This document shows positions 1 to 8,574 of a DNA stretch of 64,000 nucleotides, piece after piece (position 1 is the stretch's first letter; every line of letters starts with the position of its first letter). This DNA is from Daejeonella rubra. Lineage in GTDB: Bacteria; Bacteroidota; Bacteroidia; Sphingobacteriales; Sphingobacteriaceae. The stretch is taken from contig NZ_FNHH01000008.1 of NCBI RefSeq assembly GCF_900103545.1, positions 62,001-126,000 on the forward strand. The letters run 5' to 3'. The notes under the pieces are model-generated. The model saw only the letters and a list, made by a program, of their open reading frames with translations. It ran no database searches and was not told the origin of the DNA. A program made the translations under genes and the position numbers.

Positions 1-1104
1 AAAATGACCTTTAAAGAATTCCTCATTCATTGTAACGTTTTTCACACCAACCACATGAGTTTTTGAAAGCTCAAGGATTTTATCAATGAACAAAAACGGT
101 TGTCTGTGAGGCAGAATATTCATGATCTGTACTACATCGTATAATGGCGTAGCATTGGGGTTATAGATCTGTATATGCTTTTTACTTTTTTCTTTTTTTA
201 TCTGTGCCTTGATCTTCCTGGCAAAGGCAATATTAGCAGCATGACCAGGTCTGGCAGCCATAATATGACCCTTCAGGGGTACTCCAACAAGGGCAAGATC
301 CCCGATCATATCCAGCAGTTTATGCCGGGCAGGCTCATTCTGATGACGGAGTTCAATATTATTTAAAATACCTTCTCTGGCCACATCAATATCATCGCGG
401 TTAAAGAGCTTCGCAAGATTTTTTAATTCTTCCTTACTAACCTGCTTATCAACCACTACAATGGCATTATTCAGATCGCCACCTTTGATCAGGTTATGCT
501 TCAAAAGCATCTCCAGTTCATGAAGAAAACAAAAAGTACGGCAGGATGCTATTTCTTTCTTGAACTCTGATAATGTTGTGATCGCTGCATGCTGACTACC
601 CAAAACAGGTGAATTATAGTCGATCATGCAGGTAAAACGATAATCATCCAATGGCATAGCCACCATCTCAACCTTACGATCAGGCTCTGAGTAATGTATA
701 TTATGCGGTATGCTATAGTATTCACGATAGGCTTCCTGATCAACAAATCCTACTTTTTCAAGTGCTTCTACAAACATGATCGAGCTTCCATCCATAATTG
801 GAATTTCGGGTCCATCAAGTTCAATGATCACATTATCAACCTCGGTGCCTACAAGGCTGGCTAATACATGCTCAACAGTATTTACGCTTGCCCCATTCTG
901 ACTGATCGTGGTACCACGAGAGGTATCCGTAACATTATCAACATCCGCATCAATGATAGGTGAACCCGGAAGATCGATACGCTTAAACTTATACCCATGA
1001 TTTTCAGGTGCCGGTTTAAAGGTCATAGTGGCCGACTGACCCGTATGTAAACCAACTCCAGTTACAGAAAATTCAGATTTAATTGTTCTTTGTTTTACAT
1101 TCAT
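1..1104 (-). CDS. lpxC-fabZ: Bifunctional LpxC-FabZ, 3' part cut by the window edge
   Basis: Two enzymes in one chain: LpxC removes acetate from UDP-3-O-acyl-GlcNAc (committed step of lipid A synthesis) and FabZ dehydrates 3-hydroxyacyl-ACP in fatty acid elongation. I translated the minus strand from ATG at 1104; the frame stays open to base 1, giving 368 residues. LpxC zinc ligands are visible: H79 in NTVEHVLASL, and H261 and D265 in RHKLLDMIGD; H288 is the likely catalytic His. FabZ starts near residue 325 with its signature LPHRQPFLFID (catalytic H333). The FabZ C-terminus lies outside. This fusion is a known Bacteroidota arrangement. It sits 28 bp behind lpxD on the same strand, so the two probably share a transcript. 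Confidence 0.96.
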   Translation of the reverse strand, partial: MNVKQRTIKSEFSVTGVGLHTGQSATMTFKPAPENHGYKFKRIDLPGSPIIDADVDNVTDTSRGTTISQNGASVNTVEHVLASLVGTEVDNVIIELDGPEIPIMDGSSIMFVEALEKVGFVDQEAYREYYSIPHNIHYSEPDRKVEMVAMPLDDYRFTCMIDYNSPVLGSQHAAITTLSEFKKEIASCRTFCFLHELEMLLKHNLIKGGDLNNAIVVVDKQVSKEELKNLAKLFNRDDIDVAREGILNNIELRHQNEPARHKLLDMIGDLALVGVPLKGHIMAARPGHAANIAFARKIKAQIKKEKSKKHIQIYNPNATPLYDVVQIMNILPHRQPFLFIDKILELSKTHVVGVKNVTMNEEFFKGHF

Positions 1105-1132
1105 AGCATTGACTTGTACAGCCTGAAACTGA

Positions 1133-2170
1133 TCACAATAAACGTTCTTTAATTATATTCTCAAGCTCTTCTATTCTCTTTTCAAGATCAGGTAAACGCC
1201 TGGTTACCACCTGTACCTTTAAAGAATCTCTGAACGATGTTAAGGGAACACCGTTCCAGCTCATATTCTCTTCTTTTATTGTATTATTGACACCCGATTT
1301 TGCTCCGATATTACTCCCGTTAGCAATACTAATATGCCCCACGATACCTACTTGTCCACCAATAATACAGTTTTCACCGATCTTGGTGCTTCCGGAAATT
1401 CCGGTTTGAGCCGCAATCACTGTATTTGCTCCAATTTCAACATTATGAGCGATCTGTATAAGATTATCCAGTTTAACACCTTTACGGATAATGGTAGAGC
1501 CCATAGTAGCCCTGTCAATAGTTGTATTCGATCCAATTTCTACGTCATCTTCAATAATGACATTACCAATCTGACTGACCTTCTTGTATGAGCCTTCTGT
1601 ACCTTTAACAAATCCAAAACCATCGCCTCCGATAATAGCTCCGGAATGTATGATCACATTATCACCAATAGTACAATTGAAATATACATTAACTCCGGCA
1701 TATAAAGTGACATTCTTACCCACAACCACGTTATCTGCAAGGTAGGTATTCGGATAGATCTTGCTACCATCGCCAACCTTTACATTGGGGCCGATATAAG
1801 CAAGGGCACCGATAAATACATCCTTACCAAGGATTGCAGTTGGGTGAATAAAACTTGGTGTCTCAACACCGCTTTTCTTCGATTTTATAAGTTCGTCATA
1901 CTTTTCCAACAGGACTGAAAATGCACTGTAAGCGTTCTTAACCCTAATCAGGGTAGCCTTTACGGGATGCGAAGGAATAAAATCATCATTTACGATAATT
2001 ACAGAAGCCCCTGAATTGTAAACAAATTGCTCATACTTGGAATTGGCAAGAAAAGATAATGAGCCCTCACTAGCCTCCTCTATCTTAGATAGCTGATTTA
2101 CTGTCACCTCAGGATCACCTTCTATAGTTCCCTCAAGTAATATTCCAATCTGATGTGCAGTTAATTGCAT
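1133..2170 (-). CDS. lpxD: UDP-3-O-acylglucosamine N-acyltransferase LpxD
   Basis: Adds the second hydroxyacyl chain (from acyl-ACP) to the product of LpxC, the third step of lipid A synthesis in the cytoplasm. The 345-residue length is normal. An N-terminal uridine-binding domain (about 1-105) is followed by left-handed beta-helix hexapeptide repeats (for example IGDNVIIHSGAIIGGDGFGF near 168-187) and the catalytic His H242 in QIAHN. The C-terminus (LEKRIEELENI) is helical, as in the trimeric family. A consensus promoter ends 4 bases before the ATG. The gene lies directly upstream of lpxC-fabZ, so three lipid A and fatty acid activities are grouped. Confidence 0.96.
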   Translation of the reverse strand: MQLTAHQIGILLEGTIEGDPEVTVNQLSKIEEASEGSLSFLANSKYEQFVYNSGASVIIVNDDFIPSHPVKATLIRVKNAYSAFSVLLEKYDELIKSKKSGVETPSFIHPTAILGKDVFIGALAYIGPNVKVGDGSKIYPNTYLADNVVVGKNVTLYAGVNVYFNCTIGDNVIIHSGAIIGGDGFGFVKGTEGSYKKVSQIGNVIIEDDVEIGSNTTIDRATMGSTIIRKGVKLDNLIQIAHNVEIGANTVIAAQTGISGSTKIGENCIIGGQVGIVGHISIANGSNIGAKSGVNNTIKEENMSWNGVPLTSFRDSLKVQVVTRRLPDLEKRIEELENIIKERLL

Positions 2171-2174
2171 CTCA

Positions 2175-2205
2175 CAAATTTATGTGTTATTAGTTAACGA
2201 ACAAA
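2175..2205 (-). promoter_or_regulatory. Consensus Bacteroidota promoter of lpxD
   Basis: Reading the minus strand, TTTG (2205-2202), 19 bases, then TAAATTTG (2182-2175). This matches exactly the published Bacteroides vegetative promoter form TTTG-N19-TAnnTTTG. Only 4 bases separate the -7 box from the lpxD ATG at 2170, so transcription should begin at or very near the start codon, with almost no leader. Confidence 0.7.
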
Positions 2206-2228
2206 TTTTGAAATTATTCGCTTGTCTG

Positions 2229-3464
2229 TTAATTGACATTTTTCAATTCCTTAATATAACAAAGTATGTATTTCTGTACAGTTCTAGCCAATGCCTCCAG
2301 ATTTGAATTGTCTGATGCCTTGGCAATATCCTGAATAGACCCATCTTTCATCAATATTTTAATACTTCCATCACCCACACTATAAGCCTTATTTTTTATT
2401 GTATCTGTAAATACGAAATATGAGGTGTCATCATCTGAAATTTCATATTCATCCGTAACTTTATCTGCCAGGTCGTTTATCTTTTCGATTGACGGAGGAT
2501 CATTCGTGATTTCTACCTGATACAAATTCCTGCTGATCAGGTGGGAACAAAGTGTTGAGAGAATAAGATCCTCATCATTCACCCAAACCTTTATTGATGT
2601 AAATATATCGTTATCATCAAGCTTTGTGAACCTTTCAATATTACGGGGGTCATTTTTAAACTCTTCCCTGCTTATGGAGTTCTTCAAAAAATAAGAAAAA
2701 CAGGGACTAGCGAATAAGTTTCTTCCTTCACCAGACAATTCTTTTGCCCTTTCCAAAATTTTAACAAGCATTTGCTCGGCAGCAATAACGGTTTTATGAA
2801 GGTAGACCTGCCAATACATCAGCCTGCGGGCGATCAAAAATTTCTCAATGGAATAAATACCTTTTTCTTCAACAACTAACTGGTCATCGACTACATCCAG
2901 CATTTTTATTATTCGGTCGAAACTTATCACACCTTCAGAAACTCCTGTAAAAAAGCTATCCCTGTTCAAATAATCCATCCTGTCAAGGTCTAATTGCCCC
3001 GAAACCAACTGATAAAGAAATTTCTTATGATATCGTTTATTGAATATATCCAGAGCTAGTCCAAGCCTTCCGTCAAACTCGCGGTTCAGATTGTCCATTA
3101 AGAGCGTTGAAATATGTTCATGCGAAACTCCATCCACAATAGTATGCTCCAGGGCATGAGAAAAAGGACCATGACCGATATCATGAAGTAAAATTGCAAT
3201 CGTAACAGCCTCTTCTTCTTGATATGAAATTGCCTGTCCCTTACTTTTTATGGTATCTAAGGCAAGGCTCATCAGATGCATGGCACCTAATGCATGATGA
3301 AAACGCGTGTGTAATGCTCCCGGATATACCAGATGAGTCATTCCGAGTTGTTTGATATAGCGCAGGCGCTGTACATAAGGATGCTGGATCAGATCATACA
3401 CCAGATCGGATGGGATGGTGATGAAACCGTAAACAGGATCATTTATTATTTTCTTCTTATTCAA
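2229..3464 (-). CDS. HD-domain phosphohydrolase (dNTPase/SAMHD1-like)
   Basis: Predicted metal-dependent phosphohydrolase of the HD superfamily, related to dGTPase and SAMHD1; substrate unknown. The metal site is visible: H52 in GALHTRFHHALG, H94-D95 in ILLHDIGHGPFSH, and a later Asp in GQLDLDRMDYL (about 157-167). The frame is open to 3485 but has no ATG in its N-terminal part. I chose the TTG at 3464 because the product then begins MNKKKIINDPVYGFI, which is where relatives usually begin as I recall them; another TTG at 3485 would add seven residues. It ends 58 bp before the lpxD start. Confidence 0.85.
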   Translation of the reverse strand: MNKKKIINDPVYGFITIPSDLVYDLIQHPYVQRLRYIKQLGMTHLVYPGALHTRFHHALGAMHLMSLALDTIKSKGQAISYQEEEAVTIAILLHDIGHGPFSHALEHTIVDGVSHEHISTLLMDNLNREFDGRLGLALDIFNKRYHKKFLYQLVSGQLDLDRMDYLNRDSFFTGVSEGVISFDRIIKMLDVVDDQLVVEEKGIYSIEKFLIARRLMYWQVYLHKTVIAAEQMLVKILERAKELSGEGRNLFASPCFSYFLKNSISREEFKNDPRNIERFTKLDDNDIFTSIKVWVNDEDLILSTLCSHLISRNLYQVEITNDPPSIEKINDLADKVTDEYEISDDDTSYFVFTDTIKNKAYSVGDGSIKILMKDGSIQDIAKASDNSNLEALARTVQKYILCYIKELKNVN

Positions 3465-3558
3465 GATGTGAACCTTAAGGCACAAAAATTGTTATTTTTA
3501 ATGACAATTGAACGTATAAATATTTCGATGGCCTAATATTTGCTAAATTTACTTTGAA

Positions 3559-5112
3559 ATGCAGGAAACAAACATATTATGGGCCGACGATGAAATCGAC
3601 CTGTTAAAACCACATATACTCTTTCTGAATGAAAAAGGATACAAGATCAAAACCGTTACCAACGGAAACGATGCTTTAGACTGTTTCAAAAAAGAAAACT
3701 TCGACCTGGTGTTTCTGGATGAAAACATGCCTGGATTAACAGGACTTGAAACTCTTGCCAGAATAAAAACCATTGATCCGGATATTCCAATCGTGCTCAT
3801 AACAAAAAATGAGGAAGAATACATGATGGAAGATGCAATTGGTTTTAAGATCGACGACTATCTGATCAAACCGGTTAATCCGAAACAGATCCTTCTGACT
3901 ATAAAGAAACTGATTGATAATAAACGTCTGATCAGCGAAAAGACATCTATGGCTTATCGTCAGGATTTCAGGACCCTGGGTATGACCATTAATGAAAACC
4001 TGAATTTTTCAGAATGGATTGATTTTTATAAAAAACTGGTTTATTGGGAGCTTTCACTCGAAAAGCTGGAAGATGAGGGTATGCACGAAATATTAACAGT
4101 GCAAAAATCAGAGGCCAATGTACAGTTTTCGAAATTCATTGAAAATAACTATTTGAAGTGGATTAAAGATCCTGAGTCGGGACCAATAACATCTAATCAA
4201 CTATTTGTGAAAAAGGTTTTTCCGATAATGGAAGCACAGAAACCAACCTTTTTTATCCTGATAGACAATCTGAGGTATGATCAGTGGAAAATGATCAATT
4301 CATTATTAATGGATTATTACCGCATCGACGAAGAAGACACCTATTACAGCATTTTACCTACTGCAACCCAATACGCCAGAAATTCTATTTTTTCAGGATT
4401 AATGCCTTTGGAAATGGAGCGTCGTTTTCCGGATATGTGGCAAAATGATGAAGATGAGGGTGGGAAAAATCTATTTGAAGAAAAATTTCTTGCCGATCAG
4501 ATACAAAGGGTCATGCGTAAGGACTGCAAACATTCATATAATAAGATCCTGACTTTTGAGCAGGGGAAAAATATTAATGAGAACATCAACAACTTAATGG
4601 GCAATGATCTGAATGTGATCGTCTATAACTTTGTGGATATGTTATCTCATGCACGAACTGATATGGCCATGATCAGAGAGCTGGCAAATGATGAAGCAGC
4701 GTACAGGTCATTGACACTTTCATGGTTTGAACATTCGCCACTTCTGGATATGTTAAAAAAACTATCTCAGAAAAACATTAAACTGATCATAACCACTGAC
4801 CATGGAACGATACGGGTAAAACATCCAAGTAAAGTTATCGGCGACAGGAACACCAATTCTAATTTAAGGTATAAACAAGGGAAAAACCTCAATTTTAATT
4901 CAAAAGAGGTGTTCCACATCAAGAATCCGCATGATGCCATGCTTCCCAAACTGCACATGAGTTCCAGTTTTATTTTTGCTAAAGAGGATGGTTATTTTGT
5001 GTACCCGAATAACTACAACCACTTTGTCAATTATTTTAATGAAACCTTCCAGCATGGTGGTATTTCTATGGAAGAAATGATCGTTCCTTTCGTAACCTAT
5101 AGCCCAAAATAA
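3559..5112 (+). CDS. porX: PorX-type response regulator with PglZ (alkaline phosphatase-fold) effector
   Basis: Response regulator of the PorX family; with kinase PorY it controls the type IX secretion system. The receiver domain (about 1-120) has the acidic pair D10-D11, phosphoacceptor D54 in LVFLDENMPG, T82 and K104. A helical linker (about 125-215) leads to a PglZ domain with alkaline-phosphatase-superfamily metal residues D236, T270, D360, H364, D414-H415 and H499. Characterised PorX proteins of about 518 residues are zinc phosphodiesterases acting on oligonucleotides; this one is 517. No porY or T9SS structural gene is nearby. The TTACTTTG just before the ATG is one base from the promoter consensus. 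tsaE follows after 21 bp. Confidence 0.9.
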   Translation: MQETNILWADDEIDLLKPHILFLNEKGYKIKTVTNGNDALDCFKKENFDLVFLDENMPGLTGLETLARIKTIDPDIPIVLITKNEEEYMMEDAIGFKIDDYLIKPVNPKQILLTIKKLIDNKRLISEKTSMAYRQDFRTLGMTINENLNFSEWIDFYKKLVYWELSLEKLEDEGMHEILTVQKSEANVQFSKFIENNYLKWIKDPESGPITSNQLFVKKVFPIMEAQKPTFFILIDNLRYDQWKMINSLLMDYYRIDEEDTYYSILPTATQYARNSIFSGLMPLEMERRFPDMWQNDEDEGGKNLFEEKFLADQIQRVMRKDCKHSYNKILTFEQGKNINENINNLMGNDLNVIVYNFVDMLSHARTDMAMIRELANDEAAYRSLTLSWFEHSPLLDMLKKLSQKNIKLIITTDHGTIRVKHPSKVIGDRNTNSNLRYKQGKNLNFNSKEVFHIKNPHDAMLPKLHMSSSFIFAKEDGYFVYPNNYNHFVNYFNETFQHGGISMEEMIVPFVTYSPK

Positions 5113-5121
5113 TTCTTTGTT

Positions 5122-5129
5122 TATTTTTG
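5122..5129 (+). promoter_or_regulatory. TAnnTTTG -7 box before tsaE
   Basis: TATTTTTG fits the Bacteroidota -7 consensus and ends 4 bases before the tsaE ATG at 5134. No TTTG is seen at the expected -33 distance, so it may be weak or fortuitous in this AT-rich gap. Confidence 0.4.
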
Positions 5130-5133
5130 AGCC

Positions 5134-5550
5134 ATGGAAATTCTGATCGATCAAGAAAACGAGCTGCCAGCTGCAGCCTCTGCACTGCTCAAATTTGCCG
5201 GAAACGAAAAAATATTTTTGTTTGAGGGCGAGATGGGCGCGGGAAAAACTACCCTGATCAAATCACTATGCCTTCAATTGGGCATGATTGATAATGTGAG
5301 CAGTCCCACTTATTCAATCGTCAATGAATATGTTTTCCCGGAAGGGAAAATTTACCATTTTGACTTCTTTCGAATTAAAGATGAATCCGAAGCATTTGAT
5401 ATTGGCTTTGAAGAATACCTGATGTCAGGTGAATACTGTTTTATCGAATGGCCAGAAATGATCGCAGGTCTGTGGCCGGAACATTTCATAGAAATAAAAG
5501 TAGTTGAGGCTGAAACCGGAATCAGGAAAATTTCTGCCCATAAAATATAA
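5134..5550 (+). CDS. tsaE: tRNA threonylcarbamoyladenosine biosynthesis ATPase TsaE
   Basis: Small ATPase that works with TsaD and TsaB to make t6A at position 37 of ANN-decoding tRNAs. Walker A is clear (GEMGAGKTT, residues 32-40), followed by SSPTYSIVNEY and the IYHFDFFR segment typical of TsaE/YjeE. The C-terminal FIEWPE motif is also present. At 138 residues it is the usual family size. It starts 21 bp after porX and is 73 bp before the alanine-dehydrogenase-like gene. Confidence 0.95.
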   Translation: MEILIDQENELPAAASALLKFAGNEKIFLFEGEMGAGKTTLIKSLCLQLGMIDNVSSPTYSIVNEYVFPEGKIYHFDFFRIKDESEAFDIGFEEYLMSGEYCFIEWPEMIAGLWPEHFIEIKVVEAETGIRKISAHKI

Positions 5551-5623
5551 AACAGATTTAATCTGAATTTAGAATCACCCAGTTTTTAAAAATTTCGTAC
5601 CTTCCAATCCCTTATTGAAACAC

Positions 5624-6838
5624 ATGATGAGTGAATTGTCAGACATTGCAAAACAGGCCATGATACAGCCGCAAGAGGCGATGTCAGAGGTTAAAAACAA
5701 AAAGAACAGCCTTTATATAGGAATTCCCAAGGAAACCTCTTTTCAGGAAAATAGAATAGCACTTACCCCCTTATCTGTGGGCTTGCTCGTACAGAATGGC
5801 CATGAAGTAGTTATTGAGGCCGGTGCCGGACTCGCTGCAAACTTTAATGACAATCATTTCAGCGAACAGGGAGCTATGATAGTTTATGATAAGAAGGAGG
5901 TTTATAAAGCCGACCTCATCATTAAAATAGCTCCACCAACTGAGGATGAAGTATCCATGATGAAAATGGGTCAGGTATTGTTCTCTGCACTGCAAATGTC
6001 AACCATAAAAGTAGAGTTTCTTCAATCATTGATGAAAAAGAACATCACAGCCCTTTCATTTGAATATCTTCGTGATGAAGGCAATGTTTTGAGTGTGGTG
6101 AGGGCAATGAGTGAAATTGTTGGCGCCACTTCAGTGTTAATAGCTGCCGAATACCTGAGTAATGTTTTTGAAGGGAAGGGACTAATGCTGGGAGGTATAA
6201 CAGGAGTTCCACCTACAGAAATAGTTATTTTGGGTGCTGGAACCGTAGGCGAATATGCAGCAAGAACAGCACTAGCTTTAGGTGCCGAGGTGAAAGTTTT
6301 TGACAGTTCGATATATAAACTCCGCAGACTTCAGAATAATATCGGTAGCCGCGTCTTTACCTCAGTTATTCAACCTGTGGTTCTTCAAAAAGCACTTTGG
6401 TGCTGCGATGTAGCTATTGGTGCAATCCGTGCAGAGCATGGCAGAAGTCCTTGTATCGTTTCAGAGGAAACAGTGAGTAAAATGAAATCTAATTCTGTTA
6501 TTATTGATGTTAGCATTGATCAGGGCGGATGTTTTGAAACCTCTAGAATCACCAATCATAAAGTTCCGACGTTTAGAAAGCATGATGTGATCCATTATTG
6601 TGTTCCTAATATTGCCTCCCGCGTTTCTCGTACAGCAACATATGCCCTAACCAATATTTTTACCCCTATTCTGCTTGAAATTGGTGAAATGGGCGGAATT
6701 ATGAACCTCATCTGGGAAAGACCTGGAATTCGGAACGCTATTTATCTTTATCAGGGTAAGCTGACCAATAAAGATCTTTCTGACCGTTTTAATATCCCCA
6801 TGAAAGATCTGGATCTACTGATCGTATCCAACAGATAA
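5624..6838 (+). CDS. Alanine dehydrogenase-like protein with altered catalytic residues
   Basis: Member of the alanine dehydrogenase/PNT family: N-terminal substrate domain with GIPKETSFQENRIALTP and a Rossmann domain with VILGAGTVGEYAA. From memory of the M. tuberculosis enzyme, a 33-residue gapless alignment around this protein's LIIKIAPP and VLFSALQMST puts Ala (about A103) where Lys75 should be and Gln (about Q124) where His96 should be; the arginine of the ENRIALTP motif and the Asp of SIDQGGCFE are kept. Either the family in this phylum uses other residues or the reaction differs. ATG occurs at 5624 and 5627; I reject the TTG at 5615. Its TAA shares a base with the next gene (TAATG), so the two are translationally coupled. 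Confidence 0.75.
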   Translation: MMSELSDIAKQAMIQPQEAMSEVKNKKNSLYIGIPKETSFQENRIALTPLSVGLLVQNGHEVVIEAGAGLAANFNDNHFSEQGAMIVYDKKEVYKADLIIKIAPPTEDEVSMMKMGQVLFSALQMSTIKVEFLQSLMKKNITALSFEYLRDEGNVLSVVRAMSEIVGATSVLIAAEYLSNVFEGKGLMLGGITGVPPTEIVILGAGTVGEYAARTALALGAEVKVFDSSIYKLRRLQNNIGSRVFTSVIQPVVLQKALWCCDVAIGAIRAEHGRSPCIVSEETVSKMKSNSVIIDVSIDQGGCFETSRITNHKVPTFRKHDVIHYCVPNIASRVSRTATYALTNIFTPILLEIGEMGGIMNLIWERPGIRNAIYLYQGKLTNKDLSDRFNIPMKDLDLLIVSNR

Positions 6839-7515
6839 TGCGGAAACTCCTTTTATTATTCCTCCTTTTTGTCTCACTTGAGACACAGGCACAGAAAAGT
6901 AATCCTTTTGGGTTGCTGATCATTAATGATATGGCTGCTTACAAAGAATCTGTTCAGGCGGATATGAATAAGGAGCTCGTTGAAATAAAGAAACTTATTC
7001 CCAATATAAAATTGGATATCCGCTATGCCGGAAGAAATAACTTTGCGAAACAAGCAGTATACAAACAGGCCAGGGCATTCGCCAGGCTTCCGGTAGCTGA
7101 GGCACTCAGGAAAGTTCAGAATGACTTAAATAAACTGGGTTTTGGCCTGAAGATCTTTGACGGATACCGTCCTTACAGTGTAACGGTAAAATTCTTTGAT
7201 ATAGCTTCCGATAAAAGTTTTGTTGCCAACCCCAAAGACGGATCAAGACATAATCGCGGATGTGCCATTGATCTGACTTTGATCAACCTCCGTACTGGAA
7301 AAGAATTAGAAATGCCAACACCTTATGACAGCTTCGCTCCTGAAGCGGCCTCGGATTTCAATGACCTGCCTCCAGCGGTCATCCAAAACAGGGAATTGCT
7401 GCGTTCCACAATGGAGAAAAACGGCTTCAGAGTTCTGAAAAATGAATGGTGGCATTTTGATTTCAATGGCTGGAAAAGCTTCGAGATCATGGATATTCCC
7501 TTTGAAGATCTCTAA
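6838..7515 (+). CDS. Secreted D-alanyl-D-alanine dipeptidase, VanX/DdpX family
   Basis: Zinc dipeptidase of the VanX family (M15D), predicted to split D-Ala-D-Ala in the periplasm. The signal peptide is residues 1-19 (ending ETQAQ). Active-site residues are R111 in DGYRPYS, H138 and D145 in SRHNRGCAIDLTL, E203 and H206 in NEWWHFDF. The 225-residue length fits the signal-bearing branch. It overlaps the upstream alanine-dehydrogenase-like gene by one base, suggesting a shared role in using alanine released from peptidoglycan. There are no vanH or vanA genes here, so vancomycin resistance is not implied. Confidence 0.88.
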   Translation: MRKLLLLFLLFVSLETQAQKSNPFGLLIINDMAAYKESVQADMNKELVEIKKLIPNIKLDIRYAGRNNFAKQAVYKQARAFARLPVAEALRKVQNDLNKLGFGLKIFDGYRPYSVTVKFFDIASDKSFVANPKDGSRHNRGCAIDLTLINLRTGKELEMPTPYDSFAPEAASDFNDLPPAVIQNRELLRSTMEKNGFRVLKNEWWHFDFNGWKSFEIMDIPFEDL

Positions 7516-7532
7516 AGAATTTTATAAATTAA

Positions 7533-8555
7533 TTAGCCTTTAGGGGCATTTGCTCCGTTGATCGCATTTGCAAGAATTTCAAGGTCTTCTCTTTGATGAT
7601 TACTACTCAGCACAATTCTATTTAGTGACTTTCCTTTGGGATCGGGATATGGAAATGATGAAATATTAATACCATTTTTTAGTAGCACAGAGGCAGCTGC
7701 ATCATCCTTCAACAAGAACACTGGAAAATCATTGATGAAAAATAGCCCGGAACCGGCATTCAGCAGATCCGTAAATAGTCTAAGGTTCATGCGTAGCTTT
7801 TTCAGTTCATTCTTATAGATCTCCTCTGAGTTAACAAAAGCATAAAGCATTCCTGGTGAGGGTGGTGAACTTCCTGCATAAACAGGGGAGCTTCTGAACT
7901 GCTCAATCATTGAAAAGTTCCCAAGAATAAGGCCCGCATCAACACCAAGTGCCTTTGCCATTGATGCAATCACTATTTTCTGAACATTTGGAAGTACTGG
8001 TATCCGGGAGTATGCCCCTTGACCCTGATCGCCTACTATTCCAATTCCATGGGAATCATCTACCAAAATGATGACTCTTTTATGCGGGTCAATCCGATGC
8101 AGCCAATTAAAATCATAGATCTCCGGTATCAAATTATTCAATGAATTACTGATGATCAGACTTGGTAGGTCGGAGCTATTGATTTGAACTATTACCTGCT
8201 CCACCCAGTCGCTGAATTTCATTTTGGGAGCTGCGGGAATTCCCAGCCATAAAGCAGGATGCGTTTCAGGAGCATAGATCAACTGGTGGCTTGCAAAATA
8301 TTGCTGAACTACCAGCTGAGCTGCCAGGTATCCGCTGGATACAATGATGGCATCCTCTGCTTCAAACCTTTTTGCTGCCGTCTTCTCTGCGATCGAAAAA
8401 ATATCTAAAGTAATATTGTTATTCCTTGAAGCGCCATGGTTCACTCCATAAAGTTCCATGCCTTTAATAACCAATTGTCTAAAACTTTCATTTCCTGGCA
8501 TGCCTAAATAGGCGGTGCCTCCAAAAAAGAGTGTGCTTGTACTGCCTGTATCCAT
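7533..8555 (-). CDS. Short BioF/KBL-like PLP-dependent aminoacyltransferase homologue
   Basis: Fold-type I PLP enzyme resembling the alpha-oxoamine synthases (BioF, KBL, SPT). Seen: substrate/PLP segment GVNHGASRNNN (about 37-47), the cofactor-binding ILVDDSHGIGIVG (D166/D167, H169) and the Schiff-base lysine K201 in ASMAKALG. At 340 residues it is about 50 shorter than BioF; the N-terminal arm is missing, and upstream the frame meets a stop with no other start, so the short form looks genuine. No other biotin synthesis gene is nearby, so I would not call it bioF. It lies 19 bp behind the histidine phosphatase gene. Confidence 0.75.
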   Translation of the reverse strand: MDTGSTSTLFFGGTAYLGMPGNESFRQLVIKGMELYGVNHGASRNNNITLDIFSIAEKTAAKRFEAEDAIIVSSGYLAAQLVVQQYFASHQLIYAPETHPALWLGIPAAPKMKFSDWVEQVIVQINSSDLPSLIISNSLNNLIPEIYDFNWLHRIDPHKRVIILVDDSHGIGIVGDQGQGAYSRIPVLPNVQKIVIASMAKALGVDAGLILGNFSMIEQFRSSPVYAGSSPPSPGMLYAFVNSEEIYKNELKKLRMNLRLFTDLLNAGSGLFFINDFPVFLLKDDAAASVLLKNGINISSFPYPDPKGKSLNRIVLSSNHQREDLEILANAINGANAPKG

Positions 8556-8574
8556 TCTAATTCCCGGGCCTTTA

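Noticed and set aside
175..366. Plus-strand ORF of 63 codons
   Set aside because: It is the antisense of the LpxC-FabZ reading frame, which I translated without a break through this region.
3559..5112. PglZ domain as part of a BREX phage-defence system
   Set aside because: The receiver domain plus PglZ layout is PorX, and no brx or pgl genes are near.
6838..7515. Vancomycin resistance determinant (VanX)
   Set aside because: No vanH, vanA ligase, vanR or vanS nearby; chromosomal VanX-like dipeptidases are common in Gram-negative bacteria.
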